In this document: positions 7,141-16,313 of the stretch, piece after piece | Numbering within the stretch: position 1 is the stretch's first letter | Layout: each line of letters opens with the position of its first letter | Assembly: GCF_017744015.1 (NCBI RefSeq) | Contig: NZ_JAGHRA010000011.1 | Location: 62,001-126,000 of the forward strand | Direction of reading: 5' to 3' | Length of the DNA: 64,000 bases | Origin: Paracoccus sp. R12_2 | GTDB taxonomy: Bacteria; Pseudomonadota; Alphaproteobacteria; Rhodobacterales; Rhodobacteraceae | Program-made: the position numbers and the translations under genes | Notes under the pieces: model-generated | Database searches by the model: none | What the model was told of the DNA's origin: nothing | Seen by the model: the letters and a program-made list of their open reading frames with translations, nothing else

Positions 7141-7662
7141 ATGGCCACCCAATCCGCCACGCTTGACGTGAATGGCGAAGCACGCGAATTTCAGGGCGAT
7201 CCGCGCCAGACGTTGCTGGATTTCCTTCGCCTCGACCTGAAACTGACCGGAACCAAGAAGGGCTGCGATCACGGTCAATGCGGGGCCTGCACGGTGATCG
7301 TGAACGGGCGTCGTATCAATTCCTGTCTCAGCCTCGCGATCATGCATGACGGCGACCAGATCACCACGATCGAGGGCATCGGCACGCCCGAAAATCTGGC
7401 TGCGATCCAGCGTGCCTTCGTCAGCCATGACGGCTTTCAATGCGGCTATTGCACGCCAGGCCAGATCTGCTCGGCCACCGCCATGCTGAAGGAACTGGCC
7501 GCCGGCTGGCCGAGCGCCGTGACCGAGGCCGTCGCGGACACCCCCGCCCCCAGCGACAAGGAACTGCGCGAAAGGATGAGCGGCAATCTTTGCCGATGCG
7601 GGGCTTATTCCAATATCATCGCCGCCATCCGCGAGGTGATGCAGTCGGAGAAAGGCACATGA
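7141..7662 (+). CDS. paoA: aldehyde oxidoreductase 2Fe-2S subunit (PaoA-like)
   Basis: 173-residue iron-sulfur subunit of a xanthine-oxidase-family molybdenum enzyme. The plant-type ferredoxin cluster uses C42, C47, C50 and C62 (CDHGQCGAC). The second 2Fe-2S cluster uses C101/C104 (CGYC) and C151/C153 (CRC). E. coli PaoA carries a Tat signal; none is visible here, so this enzyme is probably cytoplasmic. The start could also be the ATG at 7114; 7141 has AGGA at a good distance. Its stop overlaps the paoB start. With paoB and paoC it forms a three-subunit enzyme oxidising aldehydes to acids. Confidence 0.87.
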   Translation: MATQSATLDVNGEAREFQGDPRQTLLDFLRLDLKLTGTKKGCDHGQCGACTVIVNGRRINSCLSLAIMHDGDQITTIEGIGTPENLAAIQRAFVSHDGFQCGYCTPGQICSATAMLKELAAGWPSAVTEAVADTPAPSDKELRERMSGNLCRCGAYSNIIAAIREVMQSEKGT

Positions 7663-8621
7663 GACCCTTCGACTATCGTCGCGTGGCCGACCTGCAACCC
7701 GTGGACCAGCCCGGCGACCGGCTGATCGCAGGCGGCACCAACCTCTTGGACCTGATGAAGCTGGAGGTCGAGGCGCCGCGCCGCCTGCTGGACATCTCTC
7801 GTGCCGGTCACGACCGGATCACGGCGCATGAAGGCGGGTTGCGGATCGGCGCCTTGGTCACGAATGCCGATTGCGCGGCCGATCCGCGCATCCGTGCCGA
7901 TTATCCGCTGCTGGCGAAGGCAATTCTTGCCGGCGCCAGTCCGCAGTTGCGCAACAAGGCGACGACGGGCGGCAATCTGTGTCAACGCACGCGCTGTCAG
8001 TACTTCATGGCGACGGACACGCGCTGCAACAAGCGGCAGCCCGGCAGCGGCTGTGACGCGCTGCAGGGAGTGAACCGCAATCACGCGATCCTCGGCACCT
8101 CGGAAACCTGCATCGCGACCTACCCCGGCGATATGGCGGTGGCCCTGACCGCGCTGGATGCGACGGTCGAGGTGCTGGGGCAAGACGGCACGCGCCTGAT
8201 CCCCGTGGCAGAGTTCCACCGACTTCCCGGCGACGATCCCGCCCGTGACAACGTGTTGCGAGACGACGAGGTGATCACCGCTGTCACATTGCCGGAACCG
8301 GCAGCCGGCCGCCAGAGCTATCGCAAGATCCGCGACCGTTCGTCTTATGCTTTCGCCCTCGTTTCGGTAGCTGCGGTGATCGAGCTTCGGGAAGGCCGGA
8401 TCGCTCGCGTCGCGTTGGCCTTTGGAGGGCTGGCGCACAAGCCCTGGCGCGATCCCCAGACCGAGGCGATCCTGACTGGGCGGCCGCCCTCGCCTGCCCT
8501 CTTCGATCAAGCCGCCGATGCCCTGCTGGCCAAGGCGAAGGGGCGCGGCGGCAATGACTTCAAGATTGCGTTGGCCAGACGCGCCTTGGCCGCCGTTCTG
8601 ACAGAAGCGACGGAGGAATAG
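7659..8621 (+). CDS. paoB: aldehyde oxidoreductase FAD-binding subunit (PaoB-like)
   Basis: 320-residue FAD subunit of the xanthine-oxidase family. The FAD-binding segment IAGGTNLLDLMK lies near residues 23-34. The insertion with C108, C113, C123 and C132 (NLCQRTRC and PGSGC) is the extra 4Fe-4S site that distinguishes PaoB-type subunits from ordinary xanthine dehydrogenase subunits. The start overlaps the paoA stop (ATGA). It transfers electrons from the 2Fe-2S clusters to FAD and then to the acceptor. Confidence 0.88.
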   Translation: MRPFDYRRVADLQPVDQPGDRLIAGGTNLLDLMKLEVEAPRRLLDISRAGHDRITAHEGGLRIGALVTNADCAADPRIRADYPLLAKAILAGASPQLRNKATTGGNLCQRTRCQYFMATDTRCNKRQPGSGCDALQGVNRNHAILGTSETCIATYPGDMAVALTALDATVEVLGQDGTRLIPVAEFHRLPGDDPARDNVLRDDEVITAVTLPEPAAGRQSYRKIRDRSSYAFALVSVAAVIELREGRIARVALAFGGLAHKPWRDPQTEAILTGRPPSPALFDQAADALLAKAKGRGGNDFKIALARRALAAVLTEATEE

Positions 8622-8624
8622 GCC

Positions 8625-10811
8625 ATGTCCGACAGCTATGACACACCCGACCAGCGCAACCTGCTGGACCAGACCGCGCAAGGCGTGATCGGCCAACCGC
8701 TGGCTCGACCCGAGGGAGCGCTGAAGGTTTGCGGCCAAGCCACCTATGCGGCCGAGCATGACTTGCGTGGCTGCGCCGAAGGCGTGCTTGTCGGTGCGAC
8801 CATCGGCTGCGGCAGGGTCGTCAGGATCCACCGTGACGAGGTTCTGGCCATGCCCGGTGTGCTGGCGATCTATGCTGATCAGGCAATGCTGCGCCGCAAC
8901 GCACAGGGCACCGCGGGCGAGGCCCCGATACAGGATGTCGCGACCGTGGATTACTATGGCCAGCCTGTTGCGCTGGTCGTGGCGGAAAGCTTCGAACAGG
9001 CGACGGCCGCCGCCAAGGCTCTGCGGGTGGATTATGACGTGACCACGGACGCTGACTTCGATCCGGCGGAGGTCGAATACGAGACGAGTGAAGAGCCCGA
9101 TGAACTGGGCGATCTGGACCGGGCCATGAACGAGGCCGCCTTCAGCATCGACCGGACCTTTACGACCGCAGCCCATAACAGCGCGGCGATGGAACCCCAT
9201 GCCTCGATTGCGGACTGGGATGGCAGCAACCTGACGCTGTACGGCAGTTTCCAGATGCTGAAATACAACGTCAAGGAACTTGCTGACTCAGTGGACGTGG
9301 CCGAAAAGAATGTCCGCATCCTGTCGCCCTATATCGGCGGCGGCTTCGGTTCTAAACTGGGGATCAGCCATGACGCGGCTTCGGCGGCACTGGCTGCGCG
9401 CGACCTTGGCCGGCCGGTCCGTGTCACCCTGACCCGCCAACAGGTCTTCGAGACGATCACGCGCCGGTCCGAGACCCGCCAGCGCCTGCGACTTGCCTGC
9501 GACCAGGAAGGACGGCTCACCGGCATCGGCCACGAGGCGTGGGTTACCAACCTGCCCGACGAGGGTTTCGCCGAACCGGTGACGCAAGCGACCAAGTTCC
9601 TGTATGCGGGACAGAACCGCAGACTGGCGCTGGCGGTCGGGCGGGTTCACCTGACCACCGCAGGCTCGGTCCGCGCGCCGGGCGAGGCGGTGGGCATGCA
9701 GGTGCTGGAGGCCGCCATGGACGAAATGGCAGAAGCCGCAGGCATCGATCCGGTCGAGTTCCGAAAGCGCAACCTGCCCGCAGAACTACCGGGCGAGGGA
9801 CTGCCCTATTCCTCGCGCATGCTGTCCGAGGCGCTTGATACGGGCGCGAGATCATTCGGCTGGGAGCAGCGCCACCCGCACCCCTGCCAGCGCCGCGAGG
9901 GGGAATGGTGGATCGGCATGGGCGTCGCCTCGGCTGCGCGCGTGAACATCTTGTCCAAGGCCGAGGCGCGGGTGACCCTGCGTGCCGATGGCCGGGTTCT
10001 GGTCGAAAGCGACCAGACCGATCTGGGCACCGGCAGCTATGCCATTCTGGGCCAGATCGCGGCCGAGATGCTGGGGGTGCCCATAGACCGGACAGATGTG
10101 GCGCTTGGCGACAGCGACCTGCCAGCCGGATCCGGCTCGGGAGGCAGTTGGGGCGCGACCTCGACCGGATCGGCCGTGTTCCACGCCTGCGAGGCGATCC
10201 GCGCGAACCTTGCCCACAAGCTGGGTGTCGATGCGGACGACCTGCGGCTGAAGGACGGGCTGGCGAACGGCCGCCCCGTTACCGATCTTTTGGACAGGGA
10301 TCTGGTCGAGACAGGCCGCATCGAACCCGGAAAGACCATGAAGGATTACAGTCAGGCCAGCTATGGCGCCTTCTTCTGCGAGGCGGCGGTGAACGCCTTC
10401 ACCGGCGAGACGCGCGTCCGCCGCATGACCGGCGCCTTCGGCTTCGGCCGGGTGCTGAACGCCAAGACGGCGCGGTCACAATGCCTGGGCGGCATGGTCT
10501 GGGGTATCGGCAGCGCGCTGACCGAAGCAATGGAGTTCGACCACCGCACCGGTCGTCTGATGACGCATGATCTGGCCGAATACCACGTGCCGGTGCATCG
10601 GGACGTGCCTGCCATCGAGGTGATCCTGCTTGAGGAACGTGATGCCGCCGCCAGCCCGTTGCAGGCGAAGGGGGTCGGAGAGCTGGGTATCTGCGGTGCA
10701 GCCGGCGCGGTCGCAAGTGCCATCTACAACGCCTGTGGCGTTCGGTTGCACAGCTTTCCGATGACGCCGGACAAACTGGCAAAGCGCCTGCCTGATCCCT
10801 TCGGCGTGTAA
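8625..10811 (+). CDS. paoC: aldehyde oxidoreductase molybdenum subunit (PaoC-like)
   Basis: 728-residue catalytic subunit binding the molybdenum cofactor. Visible marks are the GGGFGSKLG loop, the glycine-rich GSGSGGSWGATSTGSA segment contacting the cofactor, and the active-site Glu near residue 686 in GVGELGICGAAG. The length matches E. coli PaoC (about 730). It starts 3 bases after paoB. No PaoD/XdhC-type cofactor-insertion chaperone follows, although one usually accompanies these operons, so it must be supplied elsewhere. Confidence 0.88.
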   Translation: MSDSYDTPDQRNLLDQTAQGVIGQPLARPEGALKVCGQATYAAEHDLRGCAEGVLVGATIGCGRVVRIHRDEVLAMPGVLAIYADQAMLRRNAQGTAGEAPIQDVATVDYYGQPVALVVAESFEQATAAAKALRVDYDVTTDADFDPAEVEYETSEEPDELGDLDRAMNEAAFSIDRTFTTAAHNSAAMEPHASIADWDGSNLTLYGSFQMLKYNVKELADSVDVAEKNVRILSPYIGGGFGSKLGISHDAASAALAARDLGRPVRVTLTRQQVFETITRRSETRQRLRLACDQEGRLTGIGHEAWVTNLPDEGFAEPVTQATKFLYAGQNRRLALAVGRVHLTTAGSVRAPGEAVGMQVLEAAMDEMAEAAGIDPVEFRKRNLPAELPGEGLPYSSRMLSEALDTGARSFGWEQRHPHPCQRREGEWWIGMGVASAARVNILSKAEARVTLRADGRVLVESDQTDLGTGSYAILGQIAAEMLGVPIDRTDVALGDSDLPAGSGSGGSWGATSTGSAVFHACEAIRANLAHKLGVDADDLRLKDGLANGRPVTDLLDRDLVETGRIEPGKTMKDYSQASYGAFFCEAAVNAFTGETRVRRMTGAFGFGRVLNAKTARSQCLGGMVWGIGSALTEAMEFDHRTGRLMTHDLAEYHVPVHRDVPAIEVILLEERDAAASPLQAKGVGELGICGAAGAVASAIYNACGVRLHSFPMTPDKLAKRLPDPFGV

Positions 10812-10939
10812 GGAGGCAACGCCCGACCGTCTTGGGTGCGACTTTACGCGGCTCAAAAGCCCCCGAGGGAATCGCCCTGCCCCGTCCGTGCTGAACCAAA
10901 CCCGCGTTCGGGGAGTTACGGCTTCACAAGGAGGTTGCC

Positions 10940-11779
10940 ATGGCATCTCGCGCGGTCTGGAAGGGTCAGCTACGTCTGTCTCTGGTCTCGATCCCTGTCG
11001 AACTGCATTCCGCCACCAAAAGTGGCGCTCGGATCTCTTTCCGACAGATCCATCAACCTTCGGGCAAGCCCGTCCGCTATGAAAAGACCGTTCCCGGCGT
11101 CGGCCCGGTCAAGAGCGACGAGATCCTGAAAGGCTATGAGACCGGCGACGGCGAATATCTTCTGCTCGAGCCGGACGAGATCGAGGCGATCCGGCTAGAG
11201 ACAAAGAAAACCTTGGAACTGGTGCAATTCGTCGATCAGTCCGAGATCGCGCCGCTCTATTTCGACAAGCCCTATTACGTCGTCCCTAACGACGAACTGG
11301 CCGAGGATGCCTATCGCGTCGTGCGCGACGCTCTGCGATCCGAGAAGAAGACCGGTCTGGGGCAACTGACCATGCGCGGCAAGGAATATCTCTGTGCGAT
11401 ACGTCCCTGCGGCGACGGGTTACTGCTTGAAACCCTCCGATACGAGGATGAAATTCGCGAGGCCGAGCCGATGTTCGCGGGCATCGAGGACGCGAAATCC
11501 GACAAGGAACTGCTGGATGTCGCCAAGCAGCTGATCCAGCGCAAGTCCGGGCCCTTCGACGCAAAAGCGTTCGAGGATCACTATAATTCCGCCCTGCGCG
11601 ACCTGATCGCGAAAAAGCGCAAGAACCGCAAGACACCCCGGGCCAAGGTCGGGGATCACGAAGAACGGCCCTCGGGCGAGAACGTCGTTGATCTGATGTC
11701 CGCGCTGAAGGAAAGCCTGAAGAAGGATGGCGGGGACAAGAAACGGTCATCGTCCAAGACCAAGTCGAAATCCGCCTGA
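10940..11779 (+). CDS. ku: Ku protein, non-homologous end joining
   Basis: 279-residue bacterial Ku homodimer subunit that encircles DNA ends and recruits LigD. The start MASRAVWKGQLRLSLVSIPV is typical, and the Ku core continues to about residue 215. The C-terminus is short and Lys-rich (KKRKNRKTPRAK, then KKRSSSKTKSKSA), a DNA-binding tail seen in several proteobacterial Ku proteins. A strong ribosome-binding site (AAGGAGG) precedes the start. The stop shares a base with the ligD start (TGATG), so the two repair proteins are made together. The 128 bases upstream show no clear promoter. Confidence 0.95.
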   Translation: MASRAVWKGQLRLSLVSIPVELHSATKSGARISFRQIHQPSGKPVRYEKTVPGVGPVKSDEILKGYETGDGEYLLLEPDEIEAIRLETKKTLELVQFVDQSEIAPLYFDKPYYVVPNDELAEDAYRVVRDALRSEKKTGLGQLTMRGKEYLCAIRPCGDGLLLETLRYEDEIREAEPMFAGIEDAKSDKELLDVAKQLIQRKSGPFDAKAFEDHYNSALRDLIAKKRKNRKTPRAKVGDHEERPSGENVVDLMSALKESLKKDGGDKKRSSSKTKSKSA

Positions 11780-14205
11780 TGCCGGATCTGGGCACATATC
11801 TCGACAAGCGCAACTTCGACGACACGCCCGAACCGTCCGAGACCGGCACCGCCTCTGCCATCGGGTTGCGCTATTCGATCCAGAACCATCGCGCGACCCG
11901 CCAGCACTGGGATCTGCGCCTGGAATGGCAAGGCGTGCTGCTGAGCTGGGCGATCACACGCGGCCCGTCCTTTGATCCATCCGAAAAGCGGCTTGCCGTC
12001 AGAACCGAGGATCATCCCCTGTCGTATCTGGGCTTCGAGGGGCTGATCCCGAAAGGCAATTACGGCGCGGGCACGGTCATGTTGTGGGATATCGGTTGGT
12101 GGCAACCGCTGGACCCGATTCCGCGAGGCCTGAAAAAGGGCCATCTGCATTTCCGTCTGCACGGGCGCCGCATGACCGGCGACTGGAACCTGATCCTGAT
12201 GAAAGGCCGCAGGCAGGGCGATGACAAACGGCAGAACTGGTTGCTGATCAAGGCCGATGACGATGCGGCCGGTCAGCGCGATCCGGTCAGGCGGTACAAG
12301 CGCAGCGTCGCGACCGGGCGTAGCTTCGCCGAGATCGCCAAGGAGGCGGCGCCGATCCATCCCCAACGCTCGGGCAAGCTGCCGCGCCATGTCGCGCCGG
12401 AACTGGCGACGCTGACAGACGACCTGGCCGATCCCGGAACCCACTGGCACGAATTGAAGCTGGACGGCTATCGTGCGCTGATCGCGCTTGGCAAGGGTGG
12501 ACCCTTGGCCTTCACACGCAACGGCCATGACTGGAGTGACCGTTTCGCCTCGCTTCTGCCTGGCTTCGCCGATCTGGATTGCGACAGCGCCCTGATCGAC
12601 GGAGAGATAGTGGCAGGCGCGGGACTGCAAGGCTTCAGCGCGTTGCAGGATGCGATCAAGGCTGGCGGACCCTTTGGCTATGTCGCCTTCGATCTGCTAT
12701 CCCTGAACGGTCAGGATCTGCGCAAGCAGCCCCTGACCAAGCGCCGAACGAGATTGGAGTCTCTGTTCAGGACCGTGCCACGGATGGGCGCGCTAGACCT
12801 GTCGCCGGTCATCGAAGGCGATCCGCGGGACGTCTTCGCGATGGTCTGCGCGAACCATGGCGAAGGGCTGATCGCAAAACGGCGCGACAGTCCCTATCGC
12901 GGCAGGCGCGCCACCGATTGGCTGAAGATCAAATGCCGCAGACGGGCGGAATTCGTCATCGTCGGCTGGATGAAAAGTGACGCGGCGGGACGGCCGTTCG
13001 CTTCGCTTGCACTGGCCGCGCGCGAAGCCGGCAACCTGCGCTATGTTGGCAAGGTCGGGACGGGTTTCGACGAAGATACCATGACCGAACTGGCCGCCCT
13101 GCTGCGCCCGCTGACGCGCCGGAGCGCCCCGGTTGCCGCACCGAAATCCGAGGTTTCCGGCGTCACCTGGGTCACGCCGCAGCTTGTGGCCGAGGTCGAT
13201 TACGCGGAACTGACCGCACAAGGCCGCCTGCGCCACGCCACCTATCTGGGCCTGCGCGAGGACAAGCCCGCCCCTGAGGTCCGCATCGAACGAGAGGTTT
13301 CCATGAAGGATCACGAAACCGTCGCCGGGATCGCGGTCAGCAGCCCGGACCGCATCATCTTCGACAAGCCCCGCCTGACCAAGGCCGATCTTGCCCGATA
13401 CTACGAAAAGATCGCACCCGCGATGCTGAGCGAGGCCGCCGACCGGCCTCTGTCCCTGCTGCGCCTGCCCGAGGGGATGGAGGGCGAACGGTTCTTTCAG
13501 AAACACCCTGGCAAGGGATTTCCCAAGGCGCTGAAGACCGTCGAGATCACCGAAAAGGACGGCGATGCCGAACCCTATGCCTATGTCACCGACGCCGCGG
13601 GGCTTGTCGCCGCGGTTCAGATGGGCACGGTCGAGTTGCACATCTGGGGCGCACGGCGCGACCGGCTGGACCGGCCTGATCGGCTGGTCTTCGATCTGGA
13701 TCCGGATGAGGGGCTCGGCTTCGCCAAGGTGAAAACCGCGGCCATCGACCTGCGCGACACACTCGGCGATCTGGGTCTTGAATGCTGGGCGATGCTATCC
13801 GGCGGCAAGGGGATCCACCTGGTCGTTCCGCTGCGTCGCACCATTGGCTGGGACACTGCCAAGCTGTTTTGCCGCGGCATCGCCACGCTGATGACGCAGC
13901 GCGAGCCGAAGCGGTTTACCGCCAGCATGTCCAAATCCCGTCGCGAGGGCCGCATCTTCATCGACTGGCTTCGGAACGAACGCGGCTCGACCGCGATAGC
14001 GCCGTTCTCGATCCGGGCGAGGCCGGGCGCACCAGTCGCCATGCCCATCGGGTGGGACGAACTGCCCGGCATCCGAAAAGCCTCGGCCTTCTCGGTGGAG
14101 GAGGCGCTGGATCGGCTTTGGAACAGCGTGACCCGCCCGAAACCGCAGACGATCAGCCGGCCCGTCATCGATGAACTGGATCAAGCGATGAAGGCGCCAG
14201 CTTAA
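11779..14205 (+). CDS. ligD: multifunctional NHEJ DNA ligase D
   Basis: 808 residues with three catalytic modules in the Pseudomonas order. A 3'-phosphoesterase (residues about 25-160) has the N-HWDLRLEW block. An ATP-dependent ligase (about 205-500) has the adenylated lysine at 227 (ELKLDGYRA) and a DGEI motif. A primase-like polymerase fills the C-terminal third, with the DLDPDE metal site, SGGKGIHLVVPL and the SMSKSRREGRIFIDWLRN region. It repairs double-strand breaks with Ku, trimming, filling and sealing ends. It ends convergent to the cytochrome c gene at 14294. Confidence 0.96.
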   Translation: MPDLGTYLDKRNFDDTPEPSETGTASAIGLRYSIQNHRATRQHWDLRLEWQGVLLSWAITRGPSFDPSEKRLAVRTEDHPLSYLGFEGLIPKGNYGAGTVMLWDIGWWQPLDPIPRGLKKGHLHFRLHGRRMTGDWNLILMKGRRQGDDKRQNWLLIKADDDAAGQRDPVRRYKRSVATGRSFAEIAKEAAPIHPQRSGKLPRHVAPELATLTDDLADPGTHWHELKLDGYRALIALGKGGPLAFTRNGHDWSDRFASLLPGFADLDCDSALIDGEIVAGAGLQGFSALQDAIKAGGPFGYVAFDLLSLNGQDLRKQPLTKRRTRLESLFRTVPRMGALDLSPVIEGDPRDVFAMVCANHGEGLIAKRRDSPYRGRRATDWLKIKCRRRAEFVIVGWMKSDAAGRPFASLALAAREAGNLRYVGKVGTGFDEDTMTELAALLRPLTRRSAPVAAPKSEVSGVTWVTPQLVAEVDYAELTAQGRLRHATYLGLREDKPAPEVRIEREVSMKDHETVAGIAVSSPDRIIFDKPRLTKADLARYYEKIAPAMLSEAADRPLSLLRLPEGMEGERFFQKHPGKGFPKALKTVEITEKDGDAEPYAYVTDAAGLVAAVQMGTVELHIWGARRDRLDRPDRLVFDLDPDEGLGFAKVKTAAIDLRDTLGDLGLECWAMLSGGKGIHLVVPLRRTIGWDTAKLFCRGIATLMTQREPKRFTASMSKSRREGRIFIDWLRNERGSTAIAPFSIRARPGAPVAMPIGWDELPGIRKASAFSVEEALDRLWNSVTRPKPQTISRPVIDELDQAMKAPA

Positions 14206-14293
14206 CGACGATCCTTTGGCGGACACCTCCAGCCCAGACGCAGCCCCAAGAAATGCGCGGGGAGCAGACTGAAAACTGCAGATTTGGCGCAGA

Positions 14294-15385
14294 CTACTGA
14301 GGCACTGATTTTTGTGCAGGGTTGATCGGTACGGGCAGGCGCGCGGCGTAGTAGGCTGCCAGTGCTGCGATATCCCCATCAGCCAGATCGCGCGCCGCGT
14401 GATGCATCAGTTCGGCCATCTCCCCGCCCCCGCGCCGACCGTCGCGCCACAACCGCAACTGAGCGGTCAGATAGGATTCGTGCTGGCCCGAGACCGACGG
14501 GAAGCCGCGATTCAGCGGCTCGGGCCAAGGGCCATGGCAGGCTTGGCAGGAAGACACCCGTGCACGGGGGGATTCCGAGGCTAGCTTGCGGCCCCGATCA
14601 ACCAGCGGACCCGATGGACGGGCGCCGACGGTTGGGCCCGGGTCGCCGAACGACCTGGCCAGCCGCGCGATGGCGTCGTCGTCCAGCCGGGATGCCGCCT
14701 CGGCCATGATGCCGCTGTCGCGGTCGCCGTCACGATAGGCGCTTAGGCTGGCGGCGATGTAATCCGGGCTCAGGATATCCAGCCGCGGCACCTGCGGATT
14801 GGTCGAAACGCCGCTCTCGCCGTGGCACATGCGGCAACCGCCGCGGCTCTCGCCGCCGGTCAGATCGGCATAGGCGTCGGCATCCATGTCGGCGACCTGC
14901 CGCAGGAAGGCCACGACCGGCCAGATATCGTCCTGCCGCGTCGCGGGCCAGTGGGGCATACCGCTCATCTTCACGCCCTCGCGGATCAGCCAGTGCAGTT
15001 CAGCGGCCGACCAACGCGGCGCGGCCTGCTGGATATGCGGTGGAACCGGGACCATCGCGCGACCGGTAGCGGTCCGGCCCTCGCCGGGCCGCCCGTGGCA
15101 CATCGCGCAGGCTTGTTCGTAATGACCCGCGCCAAGCGCAATCATGCCGGGATCGTCCAGCGTCGCGGGCGGTCTGGCATCGGCGCGAAGGGCGACCGAA
15201 TGGCGGAAGGTGCTGTGCAGAACCCAACTGATCCCGGGAAGGTGCCCTACCCGTGCCGAGACGTTGTAGAGGCCAAGACCTACCACCGCGACGGCGGCGA
15301 ACAGCCCTGCGACGGCCAGCGCGGCGATGGCGATCGCGATGCTGGGCCAGTGAAGCCGGCGGATCGGATGGCGCGCATGTTTCAT
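14294..15385 (-). CDS. triheme c-type cytochrome, membrane-anchored
   Basis: 363 residues: an N-terminal membrane anchor (about residues 15-40) and a periplasmic region with three heme-attachment motifs, CAMCH at 93-97, CRMCH at 184-188 and CQACH at 280-284. Each is followed by the short-helix pattern of class I cytochromes, so it looks like three domains in a row. It is the last gene of the oxidase cluster, with its start overlapping the ctaG stop (ATGA). The likely role is electron delivery to the caa3-type oxidase. A FixP/CcoP-like or alcohol-dehydrogenase cytochrome-subunit function is possible. Confidence 0.82.
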   Translation of the reverse strand: MKHARHPIRRLHWPSIAIAIAALAVAGLFAAVAVVGLGLYNVSARVGHLPGISWVLHSTFRHSVALRADARPPATLDDPGMIALGAGHYEQACAMCHGRPGEGRTATGRAMVPVPPHIQQAAPRWSAAELHWLIREGVKMSGMPHWPATRQDDIWPVVAFLRQVADMDADAYADLTGGESRGGCRMCHGESGVSTNPQVPRLDILSPDYIAASLSAYRDGDRDSGIMAEAASRLDDDAIARLARSFGDPGPTVGARPSGPLVDRGRKLASESPRARVSSCQACHGPWPEPLNRGFPSVSGQHESYLTAQLRLWRDGRRGGGEMAELMHHAARDLADGDIAALAAYYAARLPVPINPAQKSVPQ

Positions 15386-15948
15386 GCCGCACCTGCTCTC
15401 AACGCCTGCGCGGTCAGGGCCAGCCCGCCGGCAAGATAGATGGGCGTGCCGATCGCCAGCATCACCATGCCGCCCATCTGCTGCCCGCTCAGATCGGGTG
15501 CAACCCCGCACAGGGCGGCATAGATGTCGGAAGGGGCAAGGATGATGATGGTTCCCAGCAGCGTCATGTGCATCGAGGCCAGCAGCAGCCCGCCCGCGCC
15601 CGCCAGTGGCGCCTGCGGTTGCAATGCCCCGGCCCAGACCGCGACGCCTGCCAGCAGGAACAGCCCCTGTTCCAGAACGAAGGGCGCGGTTCCCAGCCGG
15701 GCGGCGGCATGCAATTGCGGCAGATGCGCACCCCAGACCACCACCGCCTCGAATGCGGCGGCGAGGATCACGGGCAGGGCATGGCGCGTCGTCGCGGGCC
15801 ATCCCAGCACGATCAGCGGCGCCGCGATGGCCACCAGCCCCATGTGGCGCAGCATATGGCCGGGAAACGCACCCACCAGCCTGGGCCAGTCGGGCAGCCA
15901 GATCGCGGCGAGGCAAAAAAGCGCGGGCATCGCAAAGACCGGCCGCAT
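15382..15948 (-). CDS. ctaG: cytochrome c oxidase assembly factor CtaG (caa3-type)
   Basis: 188-residue multi-helix membrane protein. MLRHMGLVAIAAPLIVLG and the MHMTLLGTIIILAPSDIYA block are typical of the caa3_CtaG family, which helps assemble the copper centre of caa3 oxidases and is unrelated to Cox11. At 188 residues it is shorter than many homologues (about 250-300). The start at 15948 shares a base with the preceding stop (TGATG). It belongs to the oxidase cluster. Confidence 0.82.
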   Translation of the reverse strand: MRPVFAMPALFCLAAIWLPDWPRLVGAFPGHMLRHMGLVAIAAPLIVLGWPATTRHALPVILAAAFEAVVVWGAHLPQLHAAARLGTAPFVLEQGLFLLAGVAVWAGALQPQAPLAGAGGLLLASMHMTLLGTIIILAPSDIYAALCGVAPDLSGQQMGGMVMLAIGTPIYLAGGLALTAQALRAGAA

Positions 15949-16313
15949 CACAGGCAGCTTTCGATGAAGATTGCAGGGAGCGCGACGAAGATCACCCCGA
16001 TTGCCGAGACCCCTGCCAACAGCCAGGCCGCGTGGCCCAGGAACTCGCGCCGCGCCTCGGTCGTGGGAACATCGTGCAGGCGGGGGTCGTGCGGCCGATA
16101 ATCCCATTGCAGCCAGGCGTGCCAGCCCAGCCATGCAATCGCGGCCAGGGCGACGAGGGTCGCAAGGCCGGTGCCGAATCGGGCGGCGCCGGGGGCGTCG
16201 GCGCGGGCGCAGACCGCCGCCGTCCAGCCATAAACGGTGCAGAAATGGATCGCCCAGACGATCGGCGCCGCGATCATGTGCCACAGGCTGCTGTATCGGT
16301 GTGGCCAATGCAT
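15948..16313 (-). CDS. small membrane protein of the oxidase cluster
   Basis: 121 residues with three predicted membrane helices (about 12-34, 47-67 and 96-115); the first is His/Trp-rich (MIAAPIVWAIHFCTVYGW). I do not recognise a named family. It sits between the subunit I+III fusion and ctaG, overlapping both by single-base stop/start sharing, so it is co-translated with the oxidase. It may be an accessory subunit (subunit IV-like) or an assembly protein. Confidence 0.75.
   Translation of the reverse strand: MHWPHRYSSLWHMIAAPIVWAIHFCTVYGWTAAVCARADAPGAARFGTGLATLVALAAIAWLGWHAWLQWDYRPHDPRLHDVPTTEARREFLGHAAWLLAGVSAIGVIFVALPAIFIESCL

Noticed and set aside
7605..9200. 531-codon minus-strand frame opposite paoB/paoC
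   Set aside because: Antisense to conserved molybdenum-enzyme subunits; no recognisable domain.
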